Of a stretch of 64,000 nt of DNA, positions 19,314 to 32,400 are shown one piece after another. The stretch covers positions 1-64,000 of the forward strand of contig JAUCBJ010007613.1 of the NCBI GenBank assembly GCA_032718475.1, given 5' to 3'. Below the pieces are notes generated by a model, which saw only the letters and a program-made list of their open reading frames with translations, made no database searches and was not told the DNA's origin. Made by a program: the position numbers and the translations under genes. This DNA comes from Nemertoderma westbladi. Its lineage: Eukaryota > Xenacoelomorpha > Nemertodermatida > Nemertodermatidae. The stretch's first letter is position 1, and each line of letters begins with the position of its first letter.

Positions 19314-21357
19314 ACAGGCCACCCAAAGCCACACATAGGACTCCTAACTAAACCCAAATTCTGCCCCCCTAAAACTACAAAGTAGAGACTGAAATCGCAG
19401 AGATCGTAGAGACTGTCGCCCCGCTTTGGATCCTCTGCACTCCCTTCCGTCGCTTCCTCCCTGTGCGCCCGCCGCGCCTACCGGTACCTCAGCCCTCCAT
19501 CTAATGAGTAGCTACCGTAGCGGCGCACACAATTTCAAACAGTCTGACAGTCTAAGAAAATCCCGTGGGTTTACTGCGTCGAAAGGAATCACATAGAACC
19601 ATTAACTAAAAGGTAGAAATCATAGTTCCAATTGTAATTTATAGTAATCATTGGGGTTGATCAAGAAACACAAGCAGAAATAGTCAAATTAGCGAATCAT
19701 CGTAAGAAATAATCGAAAAGAGGTAGAAATGCAGAATTATAAAGAATTACGCACAAATGTAGCTGTCTCAAATGTCTGAACTGGAAATTACATTGCACAT
19801 ACCGGAAACACGGCCAATTTATAGGTGGTTCATGAGGGATGATGCAATCGCTTCTCATTGGCTCCCCAATCCGAGCTATCATTAGACCAACCTGGAAGCA
19901 GTTAGGCCAATAAGAAAGCCGGATCGTGAACCTATTGCTCCCAAAACCCACAAATCGTCACCATATAAGGTAATTTTGCCGGTGCTTAATTTAGCGGTAT
20001 TATTAACATGATGCACAAAAGTTAATTTAGCGCGATTATAAAGAAAATTAAAACCAATGTAGGCTAGCCCTATTGAGGCTAATAACAGCAAGCTTAAATC
20101 CAGGGTCCAACAGAAAACTTGCTACCCTGGAACTATCTACTTATATCTTATTACAAAATTACATAGGTAGGGCTACATACTATACAAAATGGATTAATTC
20201 AAATATATGGGCGTTTTGTTTTCCTTATCTAAATGTCATCGCGCGTTATTATGTCTTATCTAAATAATTATACTGCATAATGGCTAATATATTATACTGT
20301 ACAACGGCTAATGTATTATACTGTACAACGACTAATATATTATACTGTATAACACGGACTAATGTAAGTACAGCGCCATATACCGTAACACCGCTCCAAG
20401 GGAAATCAAGCAATGTTTCCCTCCAATTGTGGAAGAGTATAAGGCGATGTATACAAAACAAAATAATTCGCTTTCAAATAATCTAAATAACTTGATACTA
20501 TAATAATTCTACTATTTACAAATATTGCCATAGATATATTGCATAATGAATTGCATACAAATCAAATTTACAAAAATATTATCTCTCTCAATGTTAACGA
20601 TTATTACATACAAATTAAATTTACAAAATATATTACTTTCATTTATTTACAAATTGACGGTCTACCTATTGAAATGGAACATGGCTAGGACAATGTCCCC
20701 CATTTCCCATCTCAAATTAACGATCAACATTAACAAAATAAACTAAATATAAACGTATTTGAGGCTAAATTTTTAACTAAATTGCATTAAAGGCCGATAA
20801 TCAAATTAAATATAAAATACGTAATAATTTCTTTCATTTTCGGACTTTACTTAATTTCTTATAAAAACGCAAATCATCTTGGTTTGATGATTGCTCAGGT
20901 AAGTGAAAGGAGTAAGCCAAACCCGCGGGTTTGTCTCCCCAATCACTTCCTTTGCCTCTTTCAATAAACTTTAGAGCAAATAAAGTCATATACACAAAAT
21001 CAAATATAGTATAAAGTATTTATTATTTCCAACGGACTATAAAGTAAAAGTATTTCCTTTCAATATTTTTCGGCCTTCGAAAATAAAATTCTAAAATAAA
21101 GGATACGACTAGTGTATGAGTCCAGTCGAATCATTGATCAAAACCTATGATATACATCAGAGCAACGATGATGTATATGTCTAGAGTTTGTTGGTCTGTG
21201 ATATTATAGTCTCATCGGCTAGCTCCTGGGTCTCTCGGGCTCGCTCCTCTCCTTTGTCCCTTCCCCAGATACACCAGTCTACCCCCTGTAGACTCTGTTG
21301 ACGGCGTTCTTGAGGCATCACTTCCCGGAACCGGCGACAACGTTCCCTGGGCACCGA
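19314..21357 (-). other. Element D 3' untranslated region
   Basis: About 2 kb of AT-rich sequence without a supported gene. It holds three units of about 24 bp (TAATATATTATACTGTA-like) at 20284-20350 and one copy of the CCAAACCCGCGGGTTTG palindrome at 20917-20933. Confidence 0.4.
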
Positions 21358-21515
21358 CTATCTCCCAACTGGTGCTCCTCCCTCGGCCTCGTCCCATTTC
21401 CCGTGTCCCTGTGGGCGCCTCCGCCAACTCCTCCTTCTGCAACTGTATAGAATGGAACTACTCGTCCTTTGCTTGAAACTTGCCAAGGACTCCTCCTTCT
21501 GGTACTTGCTGCGAG
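21358..21515 (-). CDS. Element D accessory gene, possible 3' exon
   Basis: After an acceptor GCTCACAG (21523-21516), entering in phase 1, a frame of 52 codons (51 residues plus stop) runs to a TAG at 21358-21360. It has KEESLASFKQR and an Arg-rich stretch CRRRSWRRRPQ. Element E has a counterpart exon with KEKRTLASLKK and a very basic end. Other frames here are also open because the region is GC-rich, so this exon is tentative. Confidence 0.3.
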
Positions 21516-21719
21516 CTGTGAGCTCCGGCTGTTGTCGCTGTGGGCGCGGCGGTCCGCTGCTCCTCCACTCGTTCAGAGGTCAATGACCCCAAACGAGTCT
21601 CCTTAGGCCGCCAATAAATTGTGCGCTGGGTAATAAATCTAGACGTATATATCAGAGCGACGATGATATATAAAGGATTGGACATATTCGGGCTTAATAA
21701 TGCGTGCATCGAAACTTAC

Positions 21720-22149
21720 CGAAATAGTTTGGAGTAAAATATCGTATAAATCGCGGATCGTGGGTATAGTTAGTAGACGGATGGATGGCGCGAACCTCGT
21801 CTGGATACTCAGGCGTGAGCTTCCTCTCCTGGTGAAGCGAAGTGAACGTGGTCCAGGGACTTGAGAGCTCCAAACCCGCGGGTTTGGTACTCGAGTCCCG
21901 TGCCGCTTTGCGCCGCGCCTCTAGGTCGTTATAGGCTCGGTAAAGCGAAATGGCCGCCGCCGTTTCTATCAAGGCGGGTGTCGAACAGGGTTTAATCTCC
22001 GTATACGGGTCCAAAGTCGTAACGGTCGGCGTAATAGGTCTCGGAGGTCTCTTTCCGGTAAAGTCGATACTGATCATCGGGTTGCTCATCGGGTAACCTC
22101 CTTTGTTGTATCTAAGAAACTGGTGAGCTTGACATCGTGTTAATATCGG
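21720..22149 (-). pseudogene. Element D accessory ORF, part downstream of the element E insertion
   Basis: Continues in frame from 38505-37991 when element E and one copy of its ATCGG duplication are left out. It encodes MISIDFTGKRPPRPI, a mid-part rich in Ala and Arg, and ends DPRFIRYFTPNYF at a perfect donor G|GTAAGT (21720/21719) in phase 1. The whole upstream exon would be 313 codons. It has no signal peptide or obvious membrane span, so it is not recognisably env. Function unknown. Confidence 0.5.
22145..22149. repeat. Target-site duplication ATCGG of element E, left copy
   Basis: ATCGG directly before the LTR start TGTTCG at 22150. The same five bases follow the right LTR at 37991-37995. 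Confidence 0.9.
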
Positions 22150-23372
22150 TGTTCGCGCTTTCAGACCTTTGGCAGTTTAACCCGCCAAATTAAGATGTCT
22201 TCTAGATATTAAATCGCTTTTTAGCCTATGACAAGTATTTGATTCACTACACTAGTCGAAACCAATCTGTGCGCGACCATTCACCCGCTGGATATTCCCG
22301 GGAGATTGGGTTCGACGGTTTAATTTTATTGCTATGTAAGCCTAATGTATTATTCGACTGACAGTATTATATAATCTCTGACAATATTATTCACCTTCGG
22401 TAATATTAACAGTTCCTTTAGGACGTGGCGCTTTATCTATATAAACAGAGTTATGACTTAAACTACTCACAACGATATGGCTTAATTATAATTCACATAT
22501 ATGGCGCATTCTTTAGGAATTGCTTCTTTAACAGACTCACTCATACACAATGCTGCACAATACTGCACACTAATCTGCCAATCTTCACTGATTTTAGTCA
22601 CATATAAAAGGAACACAGACTGACTCATGTAGGGTCTATCAAATAACATTAGATTCAATTCAAACCACTTTAACATAAGTCACAATCGTTATTGGTAACC
22701 TTTCTCTCTTACCTTCGGTATATCAAGAATATTGGGTTTCGGGGTTATTTCTCGTTATTCCAATATAATAATTCATCAACCAATATAATGAATAACCGAC
22801 AACAAATAGCAGTATACAGTATCGATTGAGCAAGTAAATTTTAGCAGTTTCAGCAGTTATTAAAAGCCGTATGTCAGCAGGTATTATGCAGCAGTGATTA
22901 CTGCAGTGCCGCAGTTAAAGGATATATGTCCTTATAATTAAACCTACTAGTGTTGAGCTAAAAAGCAGAAAGCACAAAACACTAAAAAGCCGTTCTTTCG
23001 TGGCTTTGAAAAACTCGTGACTACTGCTCTGTACGAGGATACCAACTCCCTTATTCCACGAAGCTCCCGTTCAACACAGAGAAAGAGCAGTGAGATAGGA
23101 AAATTTCAGTTCAGTAGCTCTGTGATAGGTCAAAATCAAGGCTAACTCAAATTCTATTGGGAGATACAAAAACAAGGCTATGACGCAACCTCCCTAGGCT
23201 TGTTGGCCGATTAAACAGAGCCCAGATGCCTGCGTACAGCAAATCAGCCAATAAGCTGGTAACTTGCACTATTTTTAGCTATAGATCACTTTGAGAGTAT
23301 TCTTAGCGACTGGGGGGGGGGGGAACTGGCCAACAAGGCAAACGAATCAGTTATCCCACAAAAGCTTTTACA
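22150..23372 (-). repeat. Element E 3' LTR
   Basis: In element orientation it runs from TGTAAAAGC (23372) to GCGAACA (22150). It is the same sequence as 36773-37990 apart from the G-run at about 23312. The polypurine-like CTGGGAGCGG abuts it at 23373. Confidence 0.92.
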
Positions 23373-23450
23373 CCGCTCCCAGAAAATGGGATTTAAGTCT
23401 ATAAAATATACAAAAGCACAGTTTCTAAAATATAAAAATACTCTAAACAG

Positions 23451-23656
23451 TTAGTCTTTCTTGCGCGGACGGCGTTTACGCAGTTTCTTGAGGCTAGCAA
23501 GAGTCCTTTTCTCTTTGGGGCGAGCCACTTTACGAGGAGGGCTGTAGCTCCTAGGCGAAGGGTGCAATATAATTGCATCAGAAGGTGCAGGGTTATGGTC
23601 GGGGTATCCGCCGTTTCGATATGCTTCTCCTCGAGCTGATTTTCCTCCGCTCGTAG
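23451..23656 (-). CDS. Element E accessory gene, possible 3' exon with basic tail
   Basis: After an acceptor GTATCCAG (23664-23657), phase-1 entry gives 68 codons to a TAA at 23451-23453. The C-terminus is extremely basic (LASLKKLRKRRPRKKD), after a Ser/Pro/Arg part SPRSYSPPRK. There is no ATG in this frame upstream within the exon, which fits a spliced 3' exon. Such arginine-lysine tails act as nuclear or RNA-binding signals in other retroelement accessory proteins. A role here is only inferred. The candidate 5' exon at 24574-24664 has the same phase. Confidence 0.35.
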
Positions 23657-24573
23657 CTGGATACGTTCATCCAAAACTCTCGCAGAGAATAGGGTTTTCT
23701 AAGCTTGATATCTTCTTAGAGATTCGAGATTTCCCAATCGAACTGAGATAAGGACAATTCGTTTATCGATTGGACTTACTGTTATAACTTACGTTTATCT
23801 GAACAAACGCAGGTTTCTTTTTTGTTCTTTATAGAATAGCGTTTAACTCGTTTCGTACAACGCTCTCCTTCACCTTGATGAAGGGTTGTATCGCGTTAAA
23901 CGGGACGACCATACGGTTGGATAGTGATATTAGGTGTCTACGTCATAATCCGGCTAGGTAAGATGGGCGGCTAACTAGAAATCACTGTCGGAGTGTTACC
24001 GATTAATTGTTAGGGTAGCACTAGATCTTGAACAGTGAATACCGTCCGCGAGGATCCGCGACACCACCAGGATCGCAGGTCTGAGGTCCAACTAAGGAAT
24101 GAGGAGGTTTGACCGAGTATTCCGGGACTCTGATCGTAGGTTTACTCTAGGATCGTTAGAGCCGAGTGAGCATAGGTGATACGTCAAACAAGTTTCGCTA
24201 GAAACTCCAGTAAATATAACGAACACAACTGTGTTTATCACAACGTTTCCGTGGATGTTTATGTCTTTCCGTTTATTGGCTGGATCTAGGGCATTTACCG
24301 CAATAATACCAAAGACGCACGTTTGGTAGGGGAAACGCGGATGATATTTATTTGTTGTTACAATGCTTCTATCAAGAATTCCAAATATATGTTGGAGTTA
24401 CCGCGTTTAGTTGTTTCTTCAATGTCTTTTCTTTCGAGCCGATTTCGCATAGAATTTTCGCATTCGAATTTCAGTTTATGGTTCCGACTCCGCTGGGCAG
24501 GATATATAGTAGACATAGTCCGTATTGTGTAAATCGATAGGATGATCAGTAGTTAAGAAGTCCATATACGTAC

Positions 24574-24664
24574 CATTACGCTGCGTATATCGAGCAGCGA
24601 ATTTTCTATAGTCCAACTCGCGCGAGCTGCTCTTGGGACATTGGCGGTTCGATATAACGACCAT
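24574..24664 (-). CDS. Element E accessory gene, possible 5' exon
   Basis: ATG at 24664, 30 codons, ending RYTQRN at a donor G|GTACGT (24574/24573) in phase 1. This matches the entry phase of the exon at 23656-23451 (a 917-base intron). It overlaps a 57-codon ORF in another frame (24779-24606). The phase and position resemble the donor of element D's accessory ORF (21720). Unspliced, the frame continues to a stop at 24476. Confidence 0.3.
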
Positions 24665-24779
24665 CGTCCTCCGCAGCAGTTGGACTAACGTCGCCGCGTA
24701 TTAAGCTATCAACAAACGCTTGCAAAAGTAGAGTATATCGCTCCCCGATACCAAGACCATCTTCTATCAACTCCGTCAT
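24606..24779 (-). CDS. Small ORF in the element E 3' region, unknown
   Basis: 57 codons from ATG at 24779 to TAG at 24606. Starts MTELIEDGLGIGERYTLLLQ; acidic and amphipathic. It could be the first ORF of a short accessory transcript, or chance. No family recognised. Confidence 0.25.
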   Translation of the reverse strand: MTELIEDGLGIGERYTLLLQAFVDSLIRGDVSPTAAEDDGRYIEPPMSQEQLARVGL

Positions 24780-26434
24780 ATCTGCTATATATGAGTTTAT
24801 CCATATTATAATGAGTTTATATTTAGGCTAGCGAGCGTCGCTGCCTACTCCAATTAACCCCCGGACAGTACGAGATCCTCAGCGCCGATGTGTCGTCGCC
24901 GCTGTACTTTCGCCAAAGACGTAGCCGCACAACGACAACGACAACCGGCACAAGTCACTCGACTGTCCGTCCCAAAGGCTTAGATGTACTTCAGGTTTTC
25001 CTTGGAGAGTTAGGTTACTTTTACGATTGCGACTAGCTACTGTAAACACACCTTAGCAGTAACATTCACCTATAAACTCACAAATACCACACAACTGGTC
25101 ACAACTAAGCACATTCGGGCCATTTGTCCGTTAGTCAATGCCTTCCAGAATGTCACTGTATTATTATGTATCCTTGGATACTAGCAGTGCGCTATTTATT
25201 CCCTATGCTATTCAATGGGACAAGCTTTCTATTGTTTTTTTAACTCAATTCTAATTCTAGCGTGGTTGTTGCTATGGTGACATTATGCAAAGCTAGCGGT
25301 AGAATTAGGGTGATTCCAATGCATACAGATCTGGGATGTTATTTAATAGTATTCTTTAATAGTCAATGTTCTGTTTTATACATGACTTTATGAATTTTAT
25401 CGGCCATTGACCATGTTTGGGAGACCCTCGCACACTCATATGCATAATAAGATAAATCTCCGCTCCCTTGATCTATTAATTAATGGAATTTTGGGAACTT
25501 TATAAATTGCGTAAAAATGGCAATTTATTAAATTCATTAAAAGACATGAATTTAAATTTATTCCCTGAAATTTTATTATTTGATAATTAAATTGACATAT
25601 TTTGATTCTAGAACATGTCTAGGGACACAAGATCCTTAATTCTATGACAATTGTCTTTTTTTTTTTAAGAATATCGGTAAATGCTACGATATCTTAATTG
25701 ACTAGAATTGTTGAAGGATCTGAATTTTACAGATTTTGACTTATTTGATTTGTAAATATTAACTAATTAATATTTGAGATGGGCACCGATTTATTCCAGA
25801 ACTTGTCTGGGGACGTTAACCACTGATTCTATAATTTGTCTTTCAAGTATATCGGTGGGTGCCACGATATCTTAATCGACTAGAATTACAGATGGTCAAA
25901 GGGTTTAACAGATTTATTTTGCGTTATACGCTACTGTTAAAGGGACCTCACGCTACTATATGTATTATTTAATATACGGTATGAGAGCAATATCGCACGA
26001 AGCAATGTCAGTGTGAAGAGGCAAGTCGTTTCCAAGGTCTACCCAGAGCTTGGTTTAGCCGAGACACGAGGATCTGAACTTTGCATTCCTAATACTCTGC
26101 CTACCAATAATACTTAAATATAGTAGTGGCTTTATTGTACTTTAATAAGTACGGACATTTCATCTTACTGTAGTTACGTATTTATAATAGAATACGGGCA
26201 GTAAGGAAAGAGAAAAAATAATTATTTCTTCGCCGTCTCACTAAATATAATATAAGTAATTACGTACGTAATAAACACGAACATATGGCACTTATTCTAC
26301 AAAATAATCGCTAAATAATATTCTACTAAATTAAATAAAACGATTATAATAAAATTACATAGTAGTGCATACATAAATATAAAAATAATAAAATAATATA
26401 AAATAATAGAGTCACACGCCCACTCCGAACGATA
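24780..26434 (-). other. Element E 3' region without a supported gene
   Basis: AT-rich. Two related blocks (about 25600-25710 and 25790-25900) each contain CTAGGGACA or CTGGGGACG followed by TATCGGTRRRTGCYACGATATCTTAAT-like sequence, so they look like an old internal duplication of roughly 190 bp. No coding evidence. Confidence 0.4.
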
Positions 26435-29400
26435 TTAAGTTGGGGAGTCCCTAGATGTCGGTTGGATTAGGGAAGTGGTCGTGGGAAGAGTTTCTTGCCT
26501 TCCATAGTTTCCGGAGAGCTCTCTGTCTCTTTCCAGTAAACATAAACGACCCACTGGGCGATTGAGCTGTTGAGTCTCAAAGACTATCCCTGGTTTCTTA
26601 AAGTTACGTCTCATGACGACGAGCTCTACTGATCGCACCAAACCATCGCTCGAGATATAAGTCTCGATGATACGTCCTGTTTGCCATCGCTTACGTGGGA
26701 GATCGGGGTCCACAATAAGCACCATGTCTCCAGCGCTGACGTTTTCTTGCTGCGCAAACCACTTAGTTCGAAGTTGTAGAGTGGGCAGGTAATGTTTCTC
26801 GAAATGGTCAGCGAAACGACGGGATAGCAACTGCATAAGTTGCCAGGTTCGACGGCAGTACTCGTCTCCGTCTGTGATCTCCGATCGTGGGAGCATGGCT
26901 ACGGGTTTCTTCAGTAGAAAGTGCGCGGGTGTTAGCGCTTCCAGGGAATCAGGATTTGAAGAGACTGGCATAAGCGGTCTTTCGTTGAGATAGGCGGCGA
27001 TTTCCTCCATTAACGTCCGCAATAGTTCGTCGGTGAGATAAGCGCGACAAGGCACAATAAAGTGGAACGCAGTCTTCACGCTCCTAATCAATCTCTCCCA
27101 ACTTCCTCCCCACCAAGGGGCGTCGGCGGCGTTGAAGGTCCAGCTAGACGCTGTTATCCTTAGCTGATCGTCCACCTGTCTTTTGTTCCAGTCCTTTACG
27201 TAAGCTTGAATTTCGTTGTTGGCGCCAATGAAGTTCGTTCCCTTATCCGATCTCATCGTGTTACTGGTTCCGAAGCGAGCGATCTGTCGTCGTAAACTCA
27301 ACACGAAGCTGTTGGTGGAGAGATCGTTTACCATATCGAGATGGATAGCTCTACAAGTCATACAAACGAAGATGACACACCATCTCTTGACTATAGTCCG
27401 GGCACGATATACTTCAATAGGGCCAAATAAATCCACACCGGTATTAGTAAAGGGTGGTTCATAGAAGCTTACTCTTTCCCTAGGTAATTCTGCCTCTCGC
27501 TGTGTTAAAGGCCTACTGAATGCTTTCCTACAGGGTATGCAGTTCCTAAGAACTTGGTTCAGAGCCCTACGAGGTTTATAAAAATAGTAGCGAGTTCGAA
27601 TTTCGCTCAGAACTCGTTCTCTACCAGCATGATACAGTTTGCTATGAACATCTACAATTATCTTGATCTGTATGTCAAGATTTCTAATGAGGATGGGAAA
27701 CTTAGTGTCAAAGGATAATGGGGCGTTGGTTAGCCTACCTCCAACACGTATTAACCCATCTATCATGGTACTAGAGAAGCGATCCCTTAAGCGCATCTGT
27801 GGATTTCTTAACAACAGGAAATACTTATCGGAATCCTCATAGCATTGTAGAAGTCTCAGCATCTGTTTGTTGGTTTCATCATGCTCCTGGTAACTGATCT
27901 TTTCCTTTAGAAACCTGTCGGATATCTTGTATTTAGGAAGATCTTTAACAACATGGACTCGTGCAGATGTTGATGGAGCATCATCACTATTGGTCTTTGT
28001 CCCGGAGTAACGATGATGAAAACATCGTTTCAAATAGGTAACAGCTTTACAGAGCCGATTCCAGGAACTGTAGTGACGTATCGCTCGCTGCAAGAGAGGT
28101 GAGAGTCCTTGCGAAATATCTGGTATTCCAGATTTCCAATCCTTGTCACGGATTTCCAAGGCTTCTTTCGTCGTGGCGGTGGGTTTCTGATCCAAAGCAT
28201 CCTCTCCGGAAGTAAATAATACAGATAGATCAACCGCAGGTTTAAACAACTTCGATTTACTCGCTCGAGTTTTGGGTTTAACTTTCTCCACTCCCTTGGC
28301 CTGTCTGATCTCTGCTGTTGTGAGATGGGGAGGCCATTCTTCTTCTTCTCTGTAGAGAAAGTCAGGTCCTCCTAACCATTCGGGAGTATTTACCAATTCC
28401 TTGGGAGTCGCTCCTCGGGACGCGATGTCTGCTGGATTAATCGTTCCGGGGCAATGTCTCCATTGGTCCATCGTCGTGCGACTAAGTATGATGGCTACCC
28501 TGTTGGTAACGAAGACGCTGAACTGACAGACTTCATTGGTTATATACTCTAACATGAGTAAAGCGTCGGTCCAATAGACAGTTTTCTCTAATGGATAGTC
28601 AATCTGTTCTGTTACATTCCGGCCGATGGCTGTAGCGTATAGAGCCGCTTTTAACTCCGCTCGAGGAACTTTCAACTTGTTGTTGATTAATGCCTTAGAA
28701 GTAACCAAGGCGACTTTGATTCCATCCGGAGTTTCCACTCTTAGGTAGGCTACTATACCGATTCCCATATCGCTGGCGTCTCCAAACACATGGAGTTGAT
28801 AGGAATACGTAGGGAGAACATGACCAAAATATGAACGGGAAATTATAAAATCCTCGATCGCTGGCAGAGAATCTTCCCATTTCATCCACTTCTTTAATAA
28901 TTCTCCCTTAAGTGGATCATCCCATGAGTGGTTTTCAAGCCACATTTGTTGTACCAAACTTCGAGCGATCAATATAACTGGGCTAATAAATCCCAATGGA
29001 TCGAAATAAGTGCTCAGTATACTTAAGCAAATCCGTTTGGTTCGAACTGGATTATCTCGCTGTTTTAGTTGGAAAAACAGGATATCTCGCCCTGTGTCCC
29101 ATTTCAAGCCGAGTGTCTTGGTTTCTGGCAGATCATCTTTGATCAAATCGAGATCTTTTGCTCCTCGATCTTCCGCAGGGATCGACTCCAGAAACTCACG
29201 GGAGTTGCTGGTGAATTTGGTTAATCGAAATCCACCTCTTTTTAAGCACTCTACCGTTCCCTTAGCGACCTCAATGGCTTCCTCAATTGATGGAAGGGAC
29301 TTCAGATTGTCGTCCATGTATATGTCTCTTTTGATGTTGTCGATCTCTTCCTTAGAGAAGGCCTCTCTGTTGTCCTCTGCAGTGGTACGCACTACCGAAC

Positions 29401-32400
29401 AGGCGTTGGAAGGGCTTGAGATTATCCCAAAGGCCTGGATGGTCATCCAGTACTCCACCGGTTTCTGGTTGAGGTCTCCTTCGGGCCACCATAGAAATCG
29501 TAAGCTATCCCGATCCCTATCCAACACTTTGACTTGTAAGAACATGCCTTCTATATCTGAGGCGAAAGCAATCGAATATTGTCTCAATCTTAAAAGAATT
29601 CCCAACAAAGATTGAAGCAAGTTGGGTCCGGGTAACAATTCAGAGTTAAGGGATTGACCCATGTAAAGAGCGGAGCCATCAAACACTACTCTCACTTCAT
29701 TGGGTTTACCGGGTTTAGGAACGTAATGGTGAGTTAAATAATACGTTCTTTCAGTCACAGGTGTTTCTTCCGGTACTCTCTCCGCGTATCCCTTATTAAT
29801 AAATTTTTCCAGCTGTGTTTGATACATTGCTTTAGCTGATGAATTAGCCGTAAGGCGTCGATGGAGTTGCGCGATTCTTTTTTCCGCCAAAGGTCTGTTA
29901 TTGATGAGCTTCGGTTCTTTCTTGTGGAAAGGTAAACCGACTTCATACCTACCTTGATCTTTGAGGAAACATGTAGTTGTCTCTTGGATCTGCTTGGCCC
30001 TTTCCTCTTCCACCGACAAGGCTTTATCGTAGGAATTGGGCTCTACCGCCTCTTGCGTAAAGAATCGTACAGCATGTTCATCCCGAATCTTGGCATTATG
30101 ACGCTCAATGACGTCATTTAACTCGTCGTTATAAGCTTCTCGTTCAGATGGATAGAGAAGTTGACATAAGTTCACTTGGTTTTGCCAAGCCTCGTTTTCC
30201 TTAAGGAGATCGATGGTATTCTCCTCATCAAAAAGCTGGTGAACATCGTCGTTATCTGAGGAGTATGGAATTCCCTCAGTTGAATCGTCTCCCTCACTAG
30301 CATCATCTTCCCATTCACTCACCTGGTAGACTCTCTCTTGCGGTAGTCTTTCTCTGAGTGTTCTACGGGAAGGGCCAGTAAAGTACCAACCTACACTAGT
30401 TCTTACCGCATAGGTCTGTAGGGGCTGCGGTTGAGCAGGCCGTTTCTCTAACGTCTCCAGCGCCTCATGCGCGTTTTGGCCGATGAGTATTTGCACTCCA
30501 GGATAATCAGTCTGGAATCGAGGTATGTTAAGATGTTGGATGCTCTCATCCTCGTCCCAATCATAAAGGTCTGCTTGAGTAGTAGCGAAGTTCTTTATAG
30601 CCACCATTTTCACTGACCTTATGCTGTGTTCTCCTAATTCGTCCTGGGGGGTGGACAACGCTCCTACATAATAATCAGCTGTTATTGTAGATTTCCAAAC
30701 TTGCATAATGCCTGACATGTTGAGCTTAGTTTGGAACTTGGGTTGTCCAGCAAATATATTTTCGGCTAGCTCTTTATCGATGAATGTTCCTGTGCTGCCG
30801 GAGTCCAGGAGGGCGTTCACTATATAACTCCGTTTAGGTCCGTGCACCCTTACCTGCACCACAGGAAACTCTCGGATCCCTACATTGGAAGATGGCTCTT
30901 TCCAAGATGGTTGTCGTTCAGAAGTAGTTAGAGTAAAGTCGTTCTCTGTATCTTTTTCATATGTGAGTGCTCGATACACTGCGGTATTTATCATGTAACA
31001 GGATTCGTTTTCGTCGGAGAACTCGTCTGTATAGAATCCTTCCATCTCAGATTGATCAGTGTCGTTCACATCACTGAATTGGACATGTAACTCGGAATCA
31101 CTCACCTGATTCGGACTATTTCGATCGAATTCAGCGTGCAACAAGATATGATGTTTCGCACCACACTTTGCACACCTTATGTCAGAGAAACAGGTTCGCC
31201 GTTGGTGTCCTTGTCTGAGGCAGTTATAACATAACCGCTTATCCCACATGACTTCGCGTCTCTCTGTTAATGATTTCTTTAGAAATTCATCACATCTATT
31301 CAAATGGTGGGTCCCGTCGCACAGCGCACATTTTGGTTTGATGTTACTTACCTTATTTTGAGTCACATTGTGTACACTTGCCTTTTCTTCGGGCTTTCTC
31401 ACCTGAATTCTCTTGGGAGACGTGGGAGGAGTTTTTCTTACCTGTTCCCTCCTGTCATTTGTTCGAGACTTGAATTTACTCACCTGATCTTTAGGAATTT
31501 TATTTACGTAATAAGATCTATCAGTGTCTTTCCCGCTATCTTCTCCTTGAGAAGTCTGGCTTTCGCCGTCATCGGTATAACATACTGGTGTTACCTTTCT
31601 CCTAGAGACGGGTTTTTCACTTACCTTGTTTTCCGGTGTCTTCTCCCTAGACAGTTTCAGGAGCTGTAATTTCACTTCTCCATCTAGGAATGACATTAGA
31701 TCAGCCATGGTAGGGTCTCGCCGTTGTTGTTCCATCATATATAACACTTTCTTATCCCAGCGTGTACCTACTCCACCTTTCGGTAAAGTAGAAGCCACTG
31801 CTCTAATAACCATAGTGTTCTGATACTCATGAGACTTACCTAGCCAATCTAATTGTCTGCAGATCTCCTGGATCTCATCGGAAAACTCGATAATTCCGCT
31901 ACTAATAAACTTTCGGGGCGCTACTAACTTTGCATACAAGTACCCAGCGATATTATTCCTATTACCATACCTGATGTTTAGTGTATCCCAAACTTGTCTT
32001 AATCCGTCTGGATGTCCAATAAACTTTAACGCCATTAACTTGGGAGATCCTTCCAAGCACTCGATGAGGTATCTAAGTTTTTCTCCATTAGATAGTACAG
32101 AGTTCTGTATGTTATCTTTGTAATATTCATTAAAAGGTAACCATTTCATCTCATCTCCATTGAACTTGACGATCTCTCCCACCTTTACCGCTTGCCGGGC
32201 TTCGGTTCTAGCCATTTGACGCGTAAAACTTTCTTGGGCCATCGTGTTATTTAATATCGAGTTATCGGTATATAAATTTCTCGGATTATGATCAGTTCTA
32301 TATGGAATATCATTATCAACAGGTCTATAATTACCCTTAATAGGGTTCACTATAGGAGTTTCAACTTCGCTAGCAGTATATATGCGTGTAGGCTCCACAC

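Noticed and set aside
22425-22607. 60-codon plus-strand ORF present twice (also 37048-37230)
   Set aside because: It lies in the two identical element E LTRs, so repetition is not evidence of conservation. No coding features.
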